A stretch of DNA of 57,387 nt from Gymnopilus junonius (lineage: Eukaryota > Basidiomycota > Agaricomycetes > Agaricales > Galerinaceae), in the NCBI GenBank assembly GCA_015501075.1, contig JADNYJ010000224.1:1-57387 (forward strand). The letters run 5' to 3'. The first letter of the stretch is position 1; the number at the start of each line of letters is the position of its first letter. The notes beneath the pieces were generated by a model. It saw only the letters and a list, made by a program, of their open reading frames with translations, did no database searches and had not been told where the DNA came from. The translations under genes and the position numbers were made by a program. Positions 12,680-23,387 of this stretch are shown here, one piece after another.

Positions 12680-13480
12680 GCTTAGTAAAGGGTATCGGAA
12701 GAAACCCAATGAAAATGTAGTACAACTTGTACAGCCCTGTATCACGATATTGTTACCAGTGTATGAAGACCCATGCGTTTTGCAAATTGTAATCATAACA
12801 AGTACGAACCATTATCGGCCCGATCACTTTCGACATTGGAAGTCCGAACAACGACCTGGTGAGAACTTGTTCCTGCTTTTCGCTTCCTTTTTCATTCTGT
12901 CATCCACTTCCGATTTCTTGTCTCTAAAGACAACTCTATCGCTCTATCGTTGCTGTGCTCACCCACTCATACACTCGTCACCAAGTCCATCAATACCCGT
13001 ATAATTTCCGGAACCCGAGCCGTTGACAGCCCCTTCCGCCAATTCGAATTCCGGCACCGTCGCCAACGCTTACTCGCCACAATAGACCGGTGGTGCCTTC
13101 GCCTGTGCATCCTGACCATCGTCCTCTGCAACGCAATGTTACCACCGTAGTGCAGTGTTCCCTGTACTCAGACACGTGCAATGTTGGGCCCTGGGCGTCA
13201 AATTGGAGTTATGGGCGGCGCTTTAGACGCTGAGCATCTTTCACTTTGAGCGTCCACGTCCCCTCCAGCCAGGCTGTTTCAGTTGACCACAAAGTCACTA
13301 CAGGACCCAATATACCTTCACCCGGACTACCATTGACCGGCTTTCGCGAAGGGGAGGAGAATCCCGGGGAAACGGGGTCTGCTTGGCCAGTCTATGAGGT
13401 ATGTGTTGTTAATCCTCACTTTATAACCCAATCCCTTCATTTCGTTTCAACAGGTCATCCTGTCCTGTTCATGTGCATCA
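12680..13480. other. Intergenic plus 5' leader intron of the F-box gene
   Basis: No confident gene. A GT-AG intron (about 13399-13453, opening GTATGTG and closing TTTCAACAG) lies just upstream of the F-box ATG and is probably in its 5' UTR. Confidence 0.4.
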
Positions 13481-15062
13481 ATGGCCTCAACTAGTCCGAG
13501 ATATGCAGGACTGCCCACTGAAGTACTAGAAAACGTCTTCTCATACGTCAACCAACATGACCTCACCAACGTGGTTCGGGTATGCAAGTCATTTGCTCTA
13601 TCTGGGCGGTTACTTCTTTATAGAGTCGTTGAGCTGTGCAGCGATGATCCTCATATTGATGCAACCCTCGGTCTTCTACGAGGAGAGCGGACACTGGGTG
13701 TTAAAGTCATTTGCGCGACTTTGACGACTAGACGGCCTTTAGGAGGTGTGTTGCGCGGGCCATGGATCGAACCAGACTTCTTCATGTACTGGACAAGGTT
13801 ACGGAGGCTTGAACTCAAGGGATTCCCATTCTATACCCCTGCTGATATCCAGCTATTCGACTCAACCCTACGAAACTGCTGCACCCAGTTGAGGCAGTTC
13901 ACATTTCGGCCCGTTTTTGGTTCTTTGCCCTCGGGAGGCTTCCAAATAGGCGGATTGAAGAAAGTCTCATGGCAAAGTGAGCTAGGTTTGTCGTTCCGTT
14001 CGGCCTTATAAGCCCTTACCTTTTCTCAATGTTCTTCCTCCAGCGACGATGGACACGCCTGTGACACCTATAATGATGGGGTCCATCACCACCATCACAC
14101 ATATCACATTTCTTGGACGTGTTACCCACAGGCGTGGAATACCCTACGACGACTTCCTCAAGCTCCGATTTCCGTCACTCGAATCTCTGGAGCTCGGTTC
14201 GCTCGAGCATTCGAATACAGAAATAAGGACAAACGCACTCGTCACCACTTTCATCCTCGCCCATCCCTCCATTGAACACCTTTCCCTCGGAAAAATCCGC
14301 CCAAGCTATTTCATCTTCCAGTTCGATCCCGAACAGCTCAAACCCGACTCACTGCCTTCTTTGAAGCGTTTCGAAGGATATCCGGAGAATGTGACGAACC
14401 TCGTGCGTTGCCGGGTGCGCTCCATATTCTCCATTATTTCTCTCTCCCTTTGCTGTCCAAAGGAAGAGGGAAACCACTCGCGCGTGTTGCGTGCCATGTC
14501 CGAGGCCGTTGCGGATGCGGAAGGGACGGAGAAGCGGTTCTTGTTCGTGAAGAAGCTGAGGTTCGAGACTTATGCTGTCTTGAATCATCGCATGCGCTCC
14601 GATGCGACCTCGTTGGCCCATCATGCATGCATGGACGAATTGGCGCATATGTGTCCAAATGTGGTGGCATGGTGCGGCAGTTTGCCGCCCATGAATTCTG
14701 TAAGTATTCTTGTATTATTCCTGTATTCCTGGCTCATATCCCTGCTAAAGGTCCACTTTGCCAGAATGTTCGCGATGTATGAGCATCTAGAAATCATCTG
14801 CCTTCCTTTGTTATCAACTATGCTGGAGATGCCCTCTTTTCCGATGGAGTATTTTAAAGATATCGCGGAGACATGCAAGAACCTCAAGTTCGTCGTCGCT
14901 CGTCGACCCGATTATACGGAGCGACCTGATCATGTGTTTATTCTTGAACGGGATGGTACTGGTACCTTGATCAAGGTTGACTGCAAACTCGTCCAGGGAG
15001 TTGGTATATATTATGACCGGATCTCTGATAGAATTAACGGTCCTCAGGACCTTTCGGCGTAG
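13481..15062 (+). CDS. F-box protein with LRR-like C-terminus
   Basis: Predicted substrate receptor of an SCF ubiquitin ligase. The F-box is at residues 8-50 (YAGLPTEVLENVFSYVNQ, then LTNVVRVCKSFALSGRLLLY). The rest is Leu-rich with LRR-like strands (LRRLELKGFP, LESLELGSLE, EHLSLGKIRP, NLKFVVARRP). Exon 1 is 13481-13985 and exon 2 starts at 14044. Two further introns are likely although the ORF stays open through them: 14415-14462 (48 nt, GTGCGC..AAAG) and 14701-14751 (51 nt, GTAAGT..AAAG). Both are multiples of three, so the reading frame cannot distinguish retention from removal. No frame breaks. The substrate is unknown. Confidence 0.8.
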
Positions 15063-15254
15063 TTTGTTAGAATTATTTAATCTCAATTCCAATGGTAGTC
15101 TAGCTAATGTATGCTGTATGTTAATCTACTTCGTAATTGAATTTTGTCTAGTGCTTCAAATGAATAAACTTTTGGCTGTCGCAATATGGGATAGCCACCT
15201 CGTTTCTGCCAAGGAGGTTTACTTTATGTATAAACCATGCCATGACGTGAATTT
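15063..15254. other. Convergent 3' flanks
   Basis: Short gap between the plus-strand F-box gene and the minus-strand decayed gene. No feature seen. Confidence 0.4.
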
Positions 15255-16004
15255 TTAGGCGATATAACAAGTCCATTCAACGTCCGGATCCTGATCGCTG
15301 CACCAATACGAATTCACATCCTCAGGCCTATGACAGGATCCATTGTTTGATGTCACTACTTGACATTAATGACGACACTGGTAATGCTAAACGGTACTTT
15401 TACCTCCAAGGGATACTCAGCGTTGTACATTGAATACTCTAGAACGACAACGGCTCCGAAATTTTCGAGAGCTGTGGCGATGTTGTGGCGATGTTATCCT
15501 AATGCGGAACCGTACCGTATACCCATGGCTCGACCCAGCAGACCGATGAAACGGCTGTATGCGGTCATGGTCTGCGGGGAGTGAGCTTCAATGAAGCCCT
15601 GTCCGCTTAATATATTCTGAAGACACGTCAGTAAAGTAACAAATGTTCTAATATCTTCAGCGGTTTCTTCTGACCTTCAGATTGGCGGATCAACAGGCAC
15701 GGATCACGTTCCAGGCCCTCCCCCGCTAAGCTTCAAAGTGAAGGTGGGAGGATTAAATGGTCCGAAATCAAACGACAATTATTGTTTAGGCTGTCAAGTA
15801 CGTACCTGAAGACTGCTGATTTTTCCGAGCGTATCGTCGTCGGTTGTGAAACTTACCGTGCGGTTGACGTTTTCAACGCCTAGCACTGTCTCTTTTTTGA
15901 AAATTACTATCCTCCCCGTATGTCGGCGTGGTATATCTCTGGGAGGATTTTTTAACTGCTTTCAGAGCTGCTAACCAACTGTTAGCGTAGTCGAGACATC
16001 CCAT
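15255..16004 (-). pseudogene. Decayed gene of unknown family
   Basis: Reading the minus strand from an ATG at 16004 gives coding-like segments in order: MGCLDYANSWLAALKAV, then PPRDIPRRHTGRIVIFKKE running through TTDDDTLGKISSLQ. After an intron starting near 15801 come NILSGQGFIEAHSPQTM.. and LENFGAVVVLEYSMYNAEYP.., then a Cys/Trp-rich end (NSYWCSDQDPDVEWTCYIA) with its stop at 15255-15257. Between them are frame changes at the A run near 15950 and near 15357. There is an in-frame TAA near 15500 and in-frame TGA codons near 15670-15705. The stops would each be explained by one C-to-T change. I do not recognise the family. The mix of nonsense and shifts fits a real pseudogene better than base-calling error alone. 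It is divergently oriented from the gene at 16337 with a 330-bp shared upstream region. Confidence 0.45.
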
Positions 16005-16336
16005 TTTGAAATGCGAACCTATTGCACGTCTTCTTGTCGGGCCTGAATGAGGGGCGAAGGAATGTAAAGTTGAAGACGGTTTCAAGTTGGAGGGCGGTGT
16101 GTCCGGCTCTCAAGGATTGGCAGTTCATATGTCCCGCATCTGTATTCGACTGTGTTGCGATAATGAAGTCAGTGAAAGCCTAGAAAGAGTTTTTGACGGT
16201 GAAAGGTCAGATATAAAAACTGCTCAAGGGGAATGCAAGTGTTGTTCAGAGCTGGGCTCATTCCCAACACTTCGTTTCATATACCCTCAGTCAGGCAGGA
16301 CCTCGACATAACTAATTATACAATCTTTATTACGAT

Positions 16337-16860
16337 ATGAAGCCCATGTCAGACTTCCAGCGTGACTTTACTATTCCTCTGTCGTATGGTGAAGGCGATA
16401 TAGTTTCCTATAGGGAGCCCAAGGAAATGGTCAGTATCTCTCGATTTCCAGTTTGAAACATCCGCCTTACTTCAGTGCACACAGGGACAAAAGAAAGCAT
16501 ACAGACCTCATCCGGCGATTATAATCAGTCGCGGAATGATTGGTGGCGACAGAGAAATTTTCTATGATATCGTGCAAGTATCGCATACGCTCCCGGATAG
16601 CAAATTTCCCCATCAAAGGCCAGTGCAATATTATACGGGCAACCTAGAAGGAACTGTTTCAATGATTCCGCAACGAGTACCCGCTGGCAAGTTGAAATCT
16701 GGGAAAGATGGAGTTCATAACATCGGCCGAGAAAGTCTTGTTCGTCTTTGGGCTGATATGGGTACGTCCATTTCAATAACAACGGTTAGTTGCATTACTT
16801 ACCTTGAAATAAATTGTAGGTCGATTTCATCAAACGCAAGTGTCCCGGAGCTGCAGGTAG
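16337..16860 (+). CDS. Small PemK/MazF-fold-like protein
   Basis: A 136-residue protein from three exons (16337-16429, 16485-16761, 16820-16860) with consistent splice phases and no break. The first half has the layout of the PemK/MazF barrel: GDIVSYREP on strand 1, then RPHPAIIISRG on strand 2 and DIVQVSHT on strand 3. A later IGRESLVRLW resembles the C-terminal IGxL helix of that fold. In bacteria such proteins are endoribonucleases of toxin-antitoxin pairs, but similar barrels occur in fungi without a partner. No antitoxin-like ORF is adjacent; the only neighbour is the decayed gene on the other strand. The fold call is from motif order alone and is tentative. That it is a real gene is better supported, by splice consistency. 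Predicted soluble and intracellular, with no signal peptide. Confidence 0.55.
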
Positions 16861-17242
16861 CCTAGAGGTCATACCGACAATTCATTGACCCTGGGTCGAG
16901 GGTCGGTTTTTGCTCATCATGGGCAATACTTCCGCATACGAATAAGCCGCGCCTCTCAGAAGAATGCACATTGGAAGAGCACCACCAGCGTTGTTCCAAT
17001 CAGTATGGCTTCTCTTATCAGGGCGAACGCGCAACAACTATACATTACATTGTCCACAGCACAATGGCGTTAAATAATGACAACGTACCCAGTTGTGCAG
17101 AGTACAACAGGAACAAAAGTAGGTTAAAGTCGAAGTAATACACGGAATTTTGATACTATTTATAATAGACGTGGAAAGGACATTCTAGTTAGCATGCCCC
17201 ATAATGTACAATCAGGTTTTGACCAAGTAACTGTATCTATTA
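16861..17242. other. Intergenic
   Basis: No gene seen between the PemK-like gene and the MITE. Confidence 0.4.
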
Positions 17243-17591
17243 CAGTGCCTTGCATATTGTTTTGCAGTGCGAATTTCTGGGAGAACGGTGACAGCTGATG
17301 GTGCCTTTTCCGGCATGTTCGGCAACTCTACCGTGCGAGCGCCGTGTGTGTCCAGTGCGTCGCACCACATCCCCACCTACTCCTTCGACGTGAAAAATTC
17401 CCTGAGGGTGCTTCAGAAGTCTTAAATTTAAAACTAAATGCAATTTTTTTTTGGGTAGAAATGCGACTGCTGAGAGGCAGGGGAACGGCGCCGGACTCGG
17501 CATCAGCCAAGCCGCCTTAGGTAAGCGAGGCACCATCACCTGTCATGGTTCACGCACAAATTCGCACTGCAAAACAATATGCAAGGCACTG
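17243..17591. mobile_element. Tc1/mariner-type MITE
   Basis: A 349-bp non-autonomous element. Its ends are terminal inverted repeats beginning CAGTGCCTTGCATATTG. The first 34 bases at 17243 match the reverse complement of the right end exactly, and weaker similarity extends to about 65 bp (left arm to 17306, right arm from about 17529). TA dinucleotides flank both ends (17241-17242 and 17592-17593), the target duplication expected of Tc1/mariner. The CAGTGCCTTGCA terminus resembles Tc1-like ends. There is no transposase; ORFs inside are incidental. The near-perfect outer 34 bases suggest a fairly recent insertion. Confidence 0.8.
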
Positions 17592-17593
17592 TA

Positions 17594-18092
17594 TCGTTGC
17601 ATCGTTTGGGAAAACAGGGTTCACCTTCTCTGATGACCATCAGCGTCATATCGCACAAGTATTCCCGTGGTTACTATTCAATCTCGTCCTTAATATTGTT
17701 TGTTGTTAATGTGAGAATGGCTTTACGTCACTTACGTACATTTTCTTTCCTTTGTTTTTGGATCCAAGGGCCAATATTCAGGCTAATTCAGCTCTTCGGC
17801 CCTGGATTCAGATTTTTTTTCTATCGTCTTAAAACTATGGAACTATGAAAGTTCGGGGAAGGCTTCTCGTCGACGTTGTTACTAACTAGCAGTGAGTTGC
17901 GCTAAAGTAGCATCGACCGCAGCCTCGACATCTCCGTTAATCAATGGCTGTGGCATGCAGGATAGGACTTCGGCCGGAAAATCGACGATAACCACGTGTT
18001 TCGAGGGCTGCTGAGGAAACCGTTAAATACAGCAAGCAGACAAAAGTCAGTTTCAGGTTCATCTTTCTTTCGTTCAAGTTGGGATCGTTACC
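17594..18092. other. Intergenic
   Basis: AT-rich flank between the MITE and the DUF6533-like gene. Nothing supported. Confidence 0.4.
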
Positions 18093-19314
18093 ATGTCCCA
18101 ACTCCCGAACCCATTCACGCCTTTTGCATTCTTCGCTCCTGAAGAAGCGTCGCAAACATCCGTCTTCTTCTATGTATCTGTAGGGGCTTTAGCGGTGAGT
18201 CAAATATTTATTAGAGGTCGATCATATTAAACTCTCTATACTGGCAGATATTTGTGTGGGACCTGCTTGACAATTTGTACAGCGACTACAAAATCATCTC
18301 TGGGTACCGCATTACAGTCGTTTCTGTTACATATCTCTCGTCTAGGCGAGCTAGTGTAAAATGGCATACTCAAGTTGTTTCTTTGCTGACATGTGTCGTC
18401 TCCATAGGTGGCTCACTCTGGCGTACTTGTTGACGAATGTCATTGTCTACAGTAAGAAATTCCTTCCAGCTTAAATACTATGAACTGAACAATCAACGTA
18501 GCTGCGCCGGTTGGAAATTGTAGAAAGATCGGACTTGCTACAGGATGGCTTTATCCTCTTTCTGTTGCCGTGACTTCGTTCCTCTTCTTAGTTCGCGTGC
18601 ATGCCATCTACAATCGCAACTGGATAGTCAGCAGTATATTTTTCACCCTTTGGCTAGGCGTCATTATAGGCGCCTCGACTGTCCCGTTCAGCACTCGGGC
18701 ATCCGAAATTGGGCCGACAAAGTTCTGCTTTACGGACGTGAAAACTGTCCCGTCGTATTTGACCGCTAGCGGCGTGTTGACCCTCGCTTTCGATACATCT
18801 GTCTACCTTGCTATCACATGGAGGCTAACACGCGATGCCCACTATTCCAGGCATCGTTCTGGGAAGAGAATTCTACATTTAATCACCTTCCAAAACATCC
18901 CAATCCTCTCTAGGGCGCTACTTCAAGATGGTCAGAAGTATTATCTGTGAGTTTCTTTCTTTTCTTTTCCATATTTCTTTTTTATTTAGCAATGTTAACG
19001 TCGACGGGATCCTTAGGAGCACCACTACGGCTCATCTTGTGTCCACAATCCTTTTCAACATTAATTCACTTCCATTACCGTACAGATTTATCCTCAGCTT
19101 ACCAAGCCAAGCAGTCATGAATATCATGGCCTGCCGAGCGTATCGGAGTATCAGGTTTGGAAATTTCGAGCAGGTGATGATTGCGCCAACAAGCCAGATC
19201 GCATCTACACGCAAGGAAACGCCCTTGGCTGTAACAATTGGGTTTAGAAAGGTTCAGCACCATACGGGTGTCTGCTTGAGCGGCCCGTCTAAGTCATCTA
19301 CATTATCTATCTAA
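18093..19314 (+). CDS. DUF6533-like multi-helix membrane protein
   Basis: Integral membrane protein of a very large Agaricomycete family of unknown function with about seven helices. Five exons join in phase: 18093-18194, 18248-18303, 18408-18451, 18502-18946 and 18990-19314. Family landmarks are DLLDNLYSDYKII, WLTLAYLLTNVIVYTAPVGNC, LATGWLYPLSVAVTSFLFLVRVHAIY, TASGVLTLAFDTSVYLAITWRL, then a DGQKYYL loop and the last helices (TTTAHLVSTILFN, SLPSQAVMNIMACRAYRSIR). The C-terminal tail is hydrophilic. No frame break. No signal peptide is predicted apart from the first membrane segment (TSVFFYVSVGALAIFVWDLL). Function and ligand unknown. Confidence 0.82.
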
Positions 19315-19894
19315 TCTTGCGAGCAGATTCAGTAGGAATAGTGTTAAACTAGTCCAGCTGCGGAGGCGGTAATTTTAATCGTGAGGTCCGATAAAATTTT
19401 TAGCTTTCCATAGTACGGATCTCTGTTGGAAAAATCCCTATTTAGAGGTAGAAGTACCCAGGCCAGGCGCTTCAAGTTCAAACCCGAGGATATAATTATG
19501 TGGTTACTGGCACGAGTGAGCCCGAACTGCAAGGAAGGGGGGTCAAGTTCATACCGGAGCGCTGTGGAACCAAAAACTAATCAGGCAGTTTGAGAACAAT
19601 TAAATTCCAAATGGAATGAGTTTACTTGCGAGCGCTTCTTTGATTGGAGGCCGATCCAATAGGATCAATAGACGTTTACAATGCATGTGTAGCGCCAATT
19701 AGTGATATGCTTTCTCTCTCAATGAGTCAAACCAGGTCGTCTAATTTGGATGTGAAAGTCTCGTAAAGGGCCCCTTGAAACGTAGAAAAAGCTCGGCCCC
19801 ATTGAGATAATTCATTGGGAAATTGTTGGACTTAAACATCGACGGTGTTTATTTGGCGCTGGGATGACTCAGAGTGAAACCAACATAAGCCCCC
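19315..19894. other. Convergent intergenic
   Basis: 3' flanks of the DUF6533-like gene (+) and the sphingomyelinase-like gene (-). No gene seen. Confidence 0.4.
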
Positions 19895-22800
19895 TTACTC
19901 TTGAACACTTCCAAAACCCCTCGCACAACGTGCTGCAATGGGCGGAGATCCGCTACGAAGGTAACATACTTTCGCCTCCTGACAAGCAGTGGAAGTGCAC
20001 TGAAGAACCATCTGAATGAGTTCAGGTCATGTTACTCCGCAGACTTGAACTTACGTTAGTAGTAAGAGCAGATTGGCGGCCTTGGTTCTTCGTCCACGTA
20101 TCGACCAGAGTGGAATTCTGCAGAAAACCTGGTTTCAAATGTATGATCAGAGGAACGCCAATCATGCGAGAAAAATAGACTCACTCTCAGTGACAAGATG
20201 CCACCATGTTGCGTCTACAAAGGGGTATTTTAGATTTGAGTGGGACGATTGGAGCAAAGTACGTACTCAATGGAGCCGTCTGCGGCCAATCGAAACCGAC
20301 ACCATAACTCTCTCGAGTGCTGTACTCAAAATGGTACCTAAACGATGATCAGTTACTTAGCGGGAAAAAAAGATTAATCTAACTTACGCAGCGCCCACTT
20401 TTGTTTGATGATCCAGAGTATCAAAGTCGTTGACGTCGGCGAACCAGGTGTACGCCTCCATGATGCTGTCGGACATTTTATAGCGGAATGACAAAGAGGA
20501 TATGACACTGCTTACTCAAATGTCACAGGGTCGACCTCGTACATGCTGAAGCCTACAACGCAATGGTCAGTGAGGCTGACATCCTGGGCATAGTAATGCA
20601 CCGACCAGAGTTCAATCCAGACAGAGGGGTAACGGAACCACCGACCCACGTAGTAGTCAGAGCAGTAGTGCTGTCCATGACAGTGCCATTGTTCCTTCAT
20701 TACAGATGTAACTCTCAAAACGACGTTGCCGTACCGTGATTAAATAAAAACTTACGCATAGTAGATGTACCGAACTTCGTCATGAATATGGCCCATGAAT
20801 ACATTGGCGATGACGTGCGGCGAGAATCGGTCAATGATCTGGTACAGCAAGTTAGGTCCGTTCAGAAGAGCACTTGTTCCATCCCATCCTGTAATATATA
20901 GAGTCGTTAATTGCCCATTGAAACAGCATGACAACAAGGTAGGGGAACGAACCCGGTAGAACGTGTCCGAGTATCCAAACTCGTTGTCCCGCATCCTCTG
21001 CGGCTTGCAGTTCATCCGTGAGGAAGCGCAGCATGCCGCTCACGTCCGGGTTGGTGGTCTGCGAATGTTTAGATCAGGGAACTAATACGATTTGCAGAAG
21101 ATTTATTTTACTAGATCCTCACGTTTATGTAGCTGAAAAATATGCGCGTTCAATCCAGCTTAGAAGAAATAGCTTTGGAGGAGTACTTACTTGAACCAGC
21201 TGAAGGGCGGACGCAGGTGAGAACATCAATTGTTGCGCATGAAGAAGATACTTACTTATCGTCATACCAGAAGTCAGTATTCACGCTGTTCAAACCATCT
21301 ACTATAGTATCTCAATTCTATCAACAGAACATGGAAATTGCTCACGTAATGACCTTCAGTCCAAAGGGCGTCAGAGTGGAATAAGCGGAATATCTAAACG
21401 AAATACACCACTCAGACAAGACCAGGTAATCCAGGGATTATAATGACTCACGTGGCCCTGGACACTTCAGCAACGTCAGCTGAAATCCAGCCCTCGGTTT
21501 CCCAGAGACTATTAATGGACGGACATATGAGGATCTGGAATTTTGAGGAAAAAATACATAGCCTACTCGCCAATGAGAATAATCCCATTCGAATTGATTC
21601 GAAAGCGTCTCTGGCTGGATACTATGCGGGGCGTCGAAGGCTTGAGGCCAAGTATCATGGTTACCCTACACCAAGACCCAACTGAGAACCGTACGAAGGC
21701 GCAGAATAAACATGAAAGTAGGTCGACATACCAGAACAGCGTACACCGGTCCTGCAAGGTATGCCTTGAATAAACTATAAACAGCGCTTTCCACGTATTC
21801 GACATAGGCGCGGGATAATTGATTATCGTTGTCGTGTGACGTGAGATCGCCTGTGAAGATCGTGAAAGTATCTTTCTTGCCTGAAAGGTGGATTCTCAGT
21901 ATAAGGAAAGAAGAAGAAACGGGATGAAAAGTTATCTCACCTTCTCCGCCATTATTCTTTCCGCTTGCTGTGCCTGTCAGAGGTCCAATGGCATGCATGA
22001 CTGCGTTTGCTAAATTCCATGGAGTGTCGCATTCGTAAGCACCGAAACGGGGAGCGGGAAGGAGCAGAGAGCCAGTTGAGCTGATCGTCAAAGGGGGGTT
22101 ACTTTAAATGTAGGCATTCATATAGAGAGAGTACATGCGAACCTGGTTGTACCCGGACGGCAACAGAGGAAATCAGTACAGTTCGCTTCTGCACCAACTG
22201 TATAGCCTAGGAAGAAGATCGTATCAATAACAATTAGGCTTATGAGGTATATAGATGTTTCATACGGGGGTCTATGTGGCTGGTGCAACTTTTACGTCAG
22301 CCAAAAACCAAAGGTTTCGTAATATGACCCACGTACAAGTCACTGATATGCACCACCCGCAAGTTAGGCTTTCCGCTGGGAGGAGGCGCAACGGCGTTGG
22401 CAGGTTTAGGTTTTGCGAACCAAGTCGAAAGAAGCTCTGTGAGATCGTTTGGGGTGGTTGTGGGCAAGACTTGCGGAGACCGACTACATCTCTTGCGCAA
22501 ATCCACTGAGGAGATCGATAGCAAATCAATACAGGTTCAAAAGATGGGGACGAGAAGAGAAATGTTGTCCTTACCTCTCCATCTTGTCCGGAAACATCAG
22601 CATTGGCGAGCAGCTGAGCGGAAATTTGACCATCGGAGTTAGCCATGAATTCGGCCTCGCAGCTTCCAAAAGCTATAATCAGACACGTTCAGCACAGTAC
22701 AAGATGGTATAAATGAGAGGACAGTTTTCACCATCAAAGTCGACGAAATGGCAAATCTCAATCAAAAGCGGCGGTACCTCCCAAGGAGCGGCAAGAGCAA

Positions 22801-23387
22801 CACTCTTCAGAATGACCAAGCTCGAGATGCACTGCTGGCATGTCGAGGAGAAGATCTTCATCGTGTTATTGAGGATTTCTGTGATTTCCTTGAATGCGTT
22901 CTGCCGCAACGCAATTGAACCCGGAGTAGAGAGATTGGCGAAAGGCGAGATGACAGTTGGAGAATTGGTGAGTAAAGAAGGAGGAAGGACTACTGGATCG
23001 TTGACATTTTGGGTAGGAATGGTCTTCGGGTTGGTCAGGTCGAGTGGGAAGACGGTCTTGGACTACGTAACAAAGTTTATCCAGTGAACTCGAATTAAGA
23101 TTGTATGAAAATGCACTTACGACGGGGTCTGTGACGAGAGGCTGCGGCTCAACTGAAGTCTGACTTGGTCCAAATCCAGGAAAGAATGCATGAAGAAAAT
23201 CCGTCTCAAAGAATGGGCCTGCCGTGAAGTCAGCAGGTACACCGAGAGATGCCGGTGGAGTGGCAAAGAACGCTGGGGTTGATGCAGCACTCGATTTAGT
23301 TGCAGGTGGTACTGTTGGGTTCGGGGCAGGCTTTGCTTGCAAAAGACAAGCCCCTAGAAGCATTACAAGGATGCCAACGCGAAACAT
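19895..23387 (-). CDS. Acid-sphingomyelinase-like phosphodiesterase, secreted
   Basis: Calcineurin-fold hydrolase, predicted to cleave sphingomyelin-type phosphodiesters outside the cell or in the vacuole. The ATG at 23387 opens a signal peptide (MFRVGILVMLLGACLLQA). A saposin-B-like domain follows, with Cys pairs in STCQQCISSLVILK, EICHFV, GSCEAEF and SCPQPP. Catalytic motifs in order: HISDFHIDPRY, CTDFLCC, FTGDLTSHD, VLGNHDTWPQ, RVWILGHVLPGWDG and FMGHIHDEV. It ends FEYSTR.., NATWWHLVTE, CYLRSGS, GFGSVQE with the stop at 19895. I count about eighteen exons. Three are microexons: 22266-22279 (14 nt), 21191-21199 (9 nt) and 21123-21132 (10 nt). Exon 4 (22337-22505) lacks one C near 22451-22459. 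The frame is also unresolved near 21320 and between 20185 and 20117. Family certain; exact exon set less so. Confidence 0.9.
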
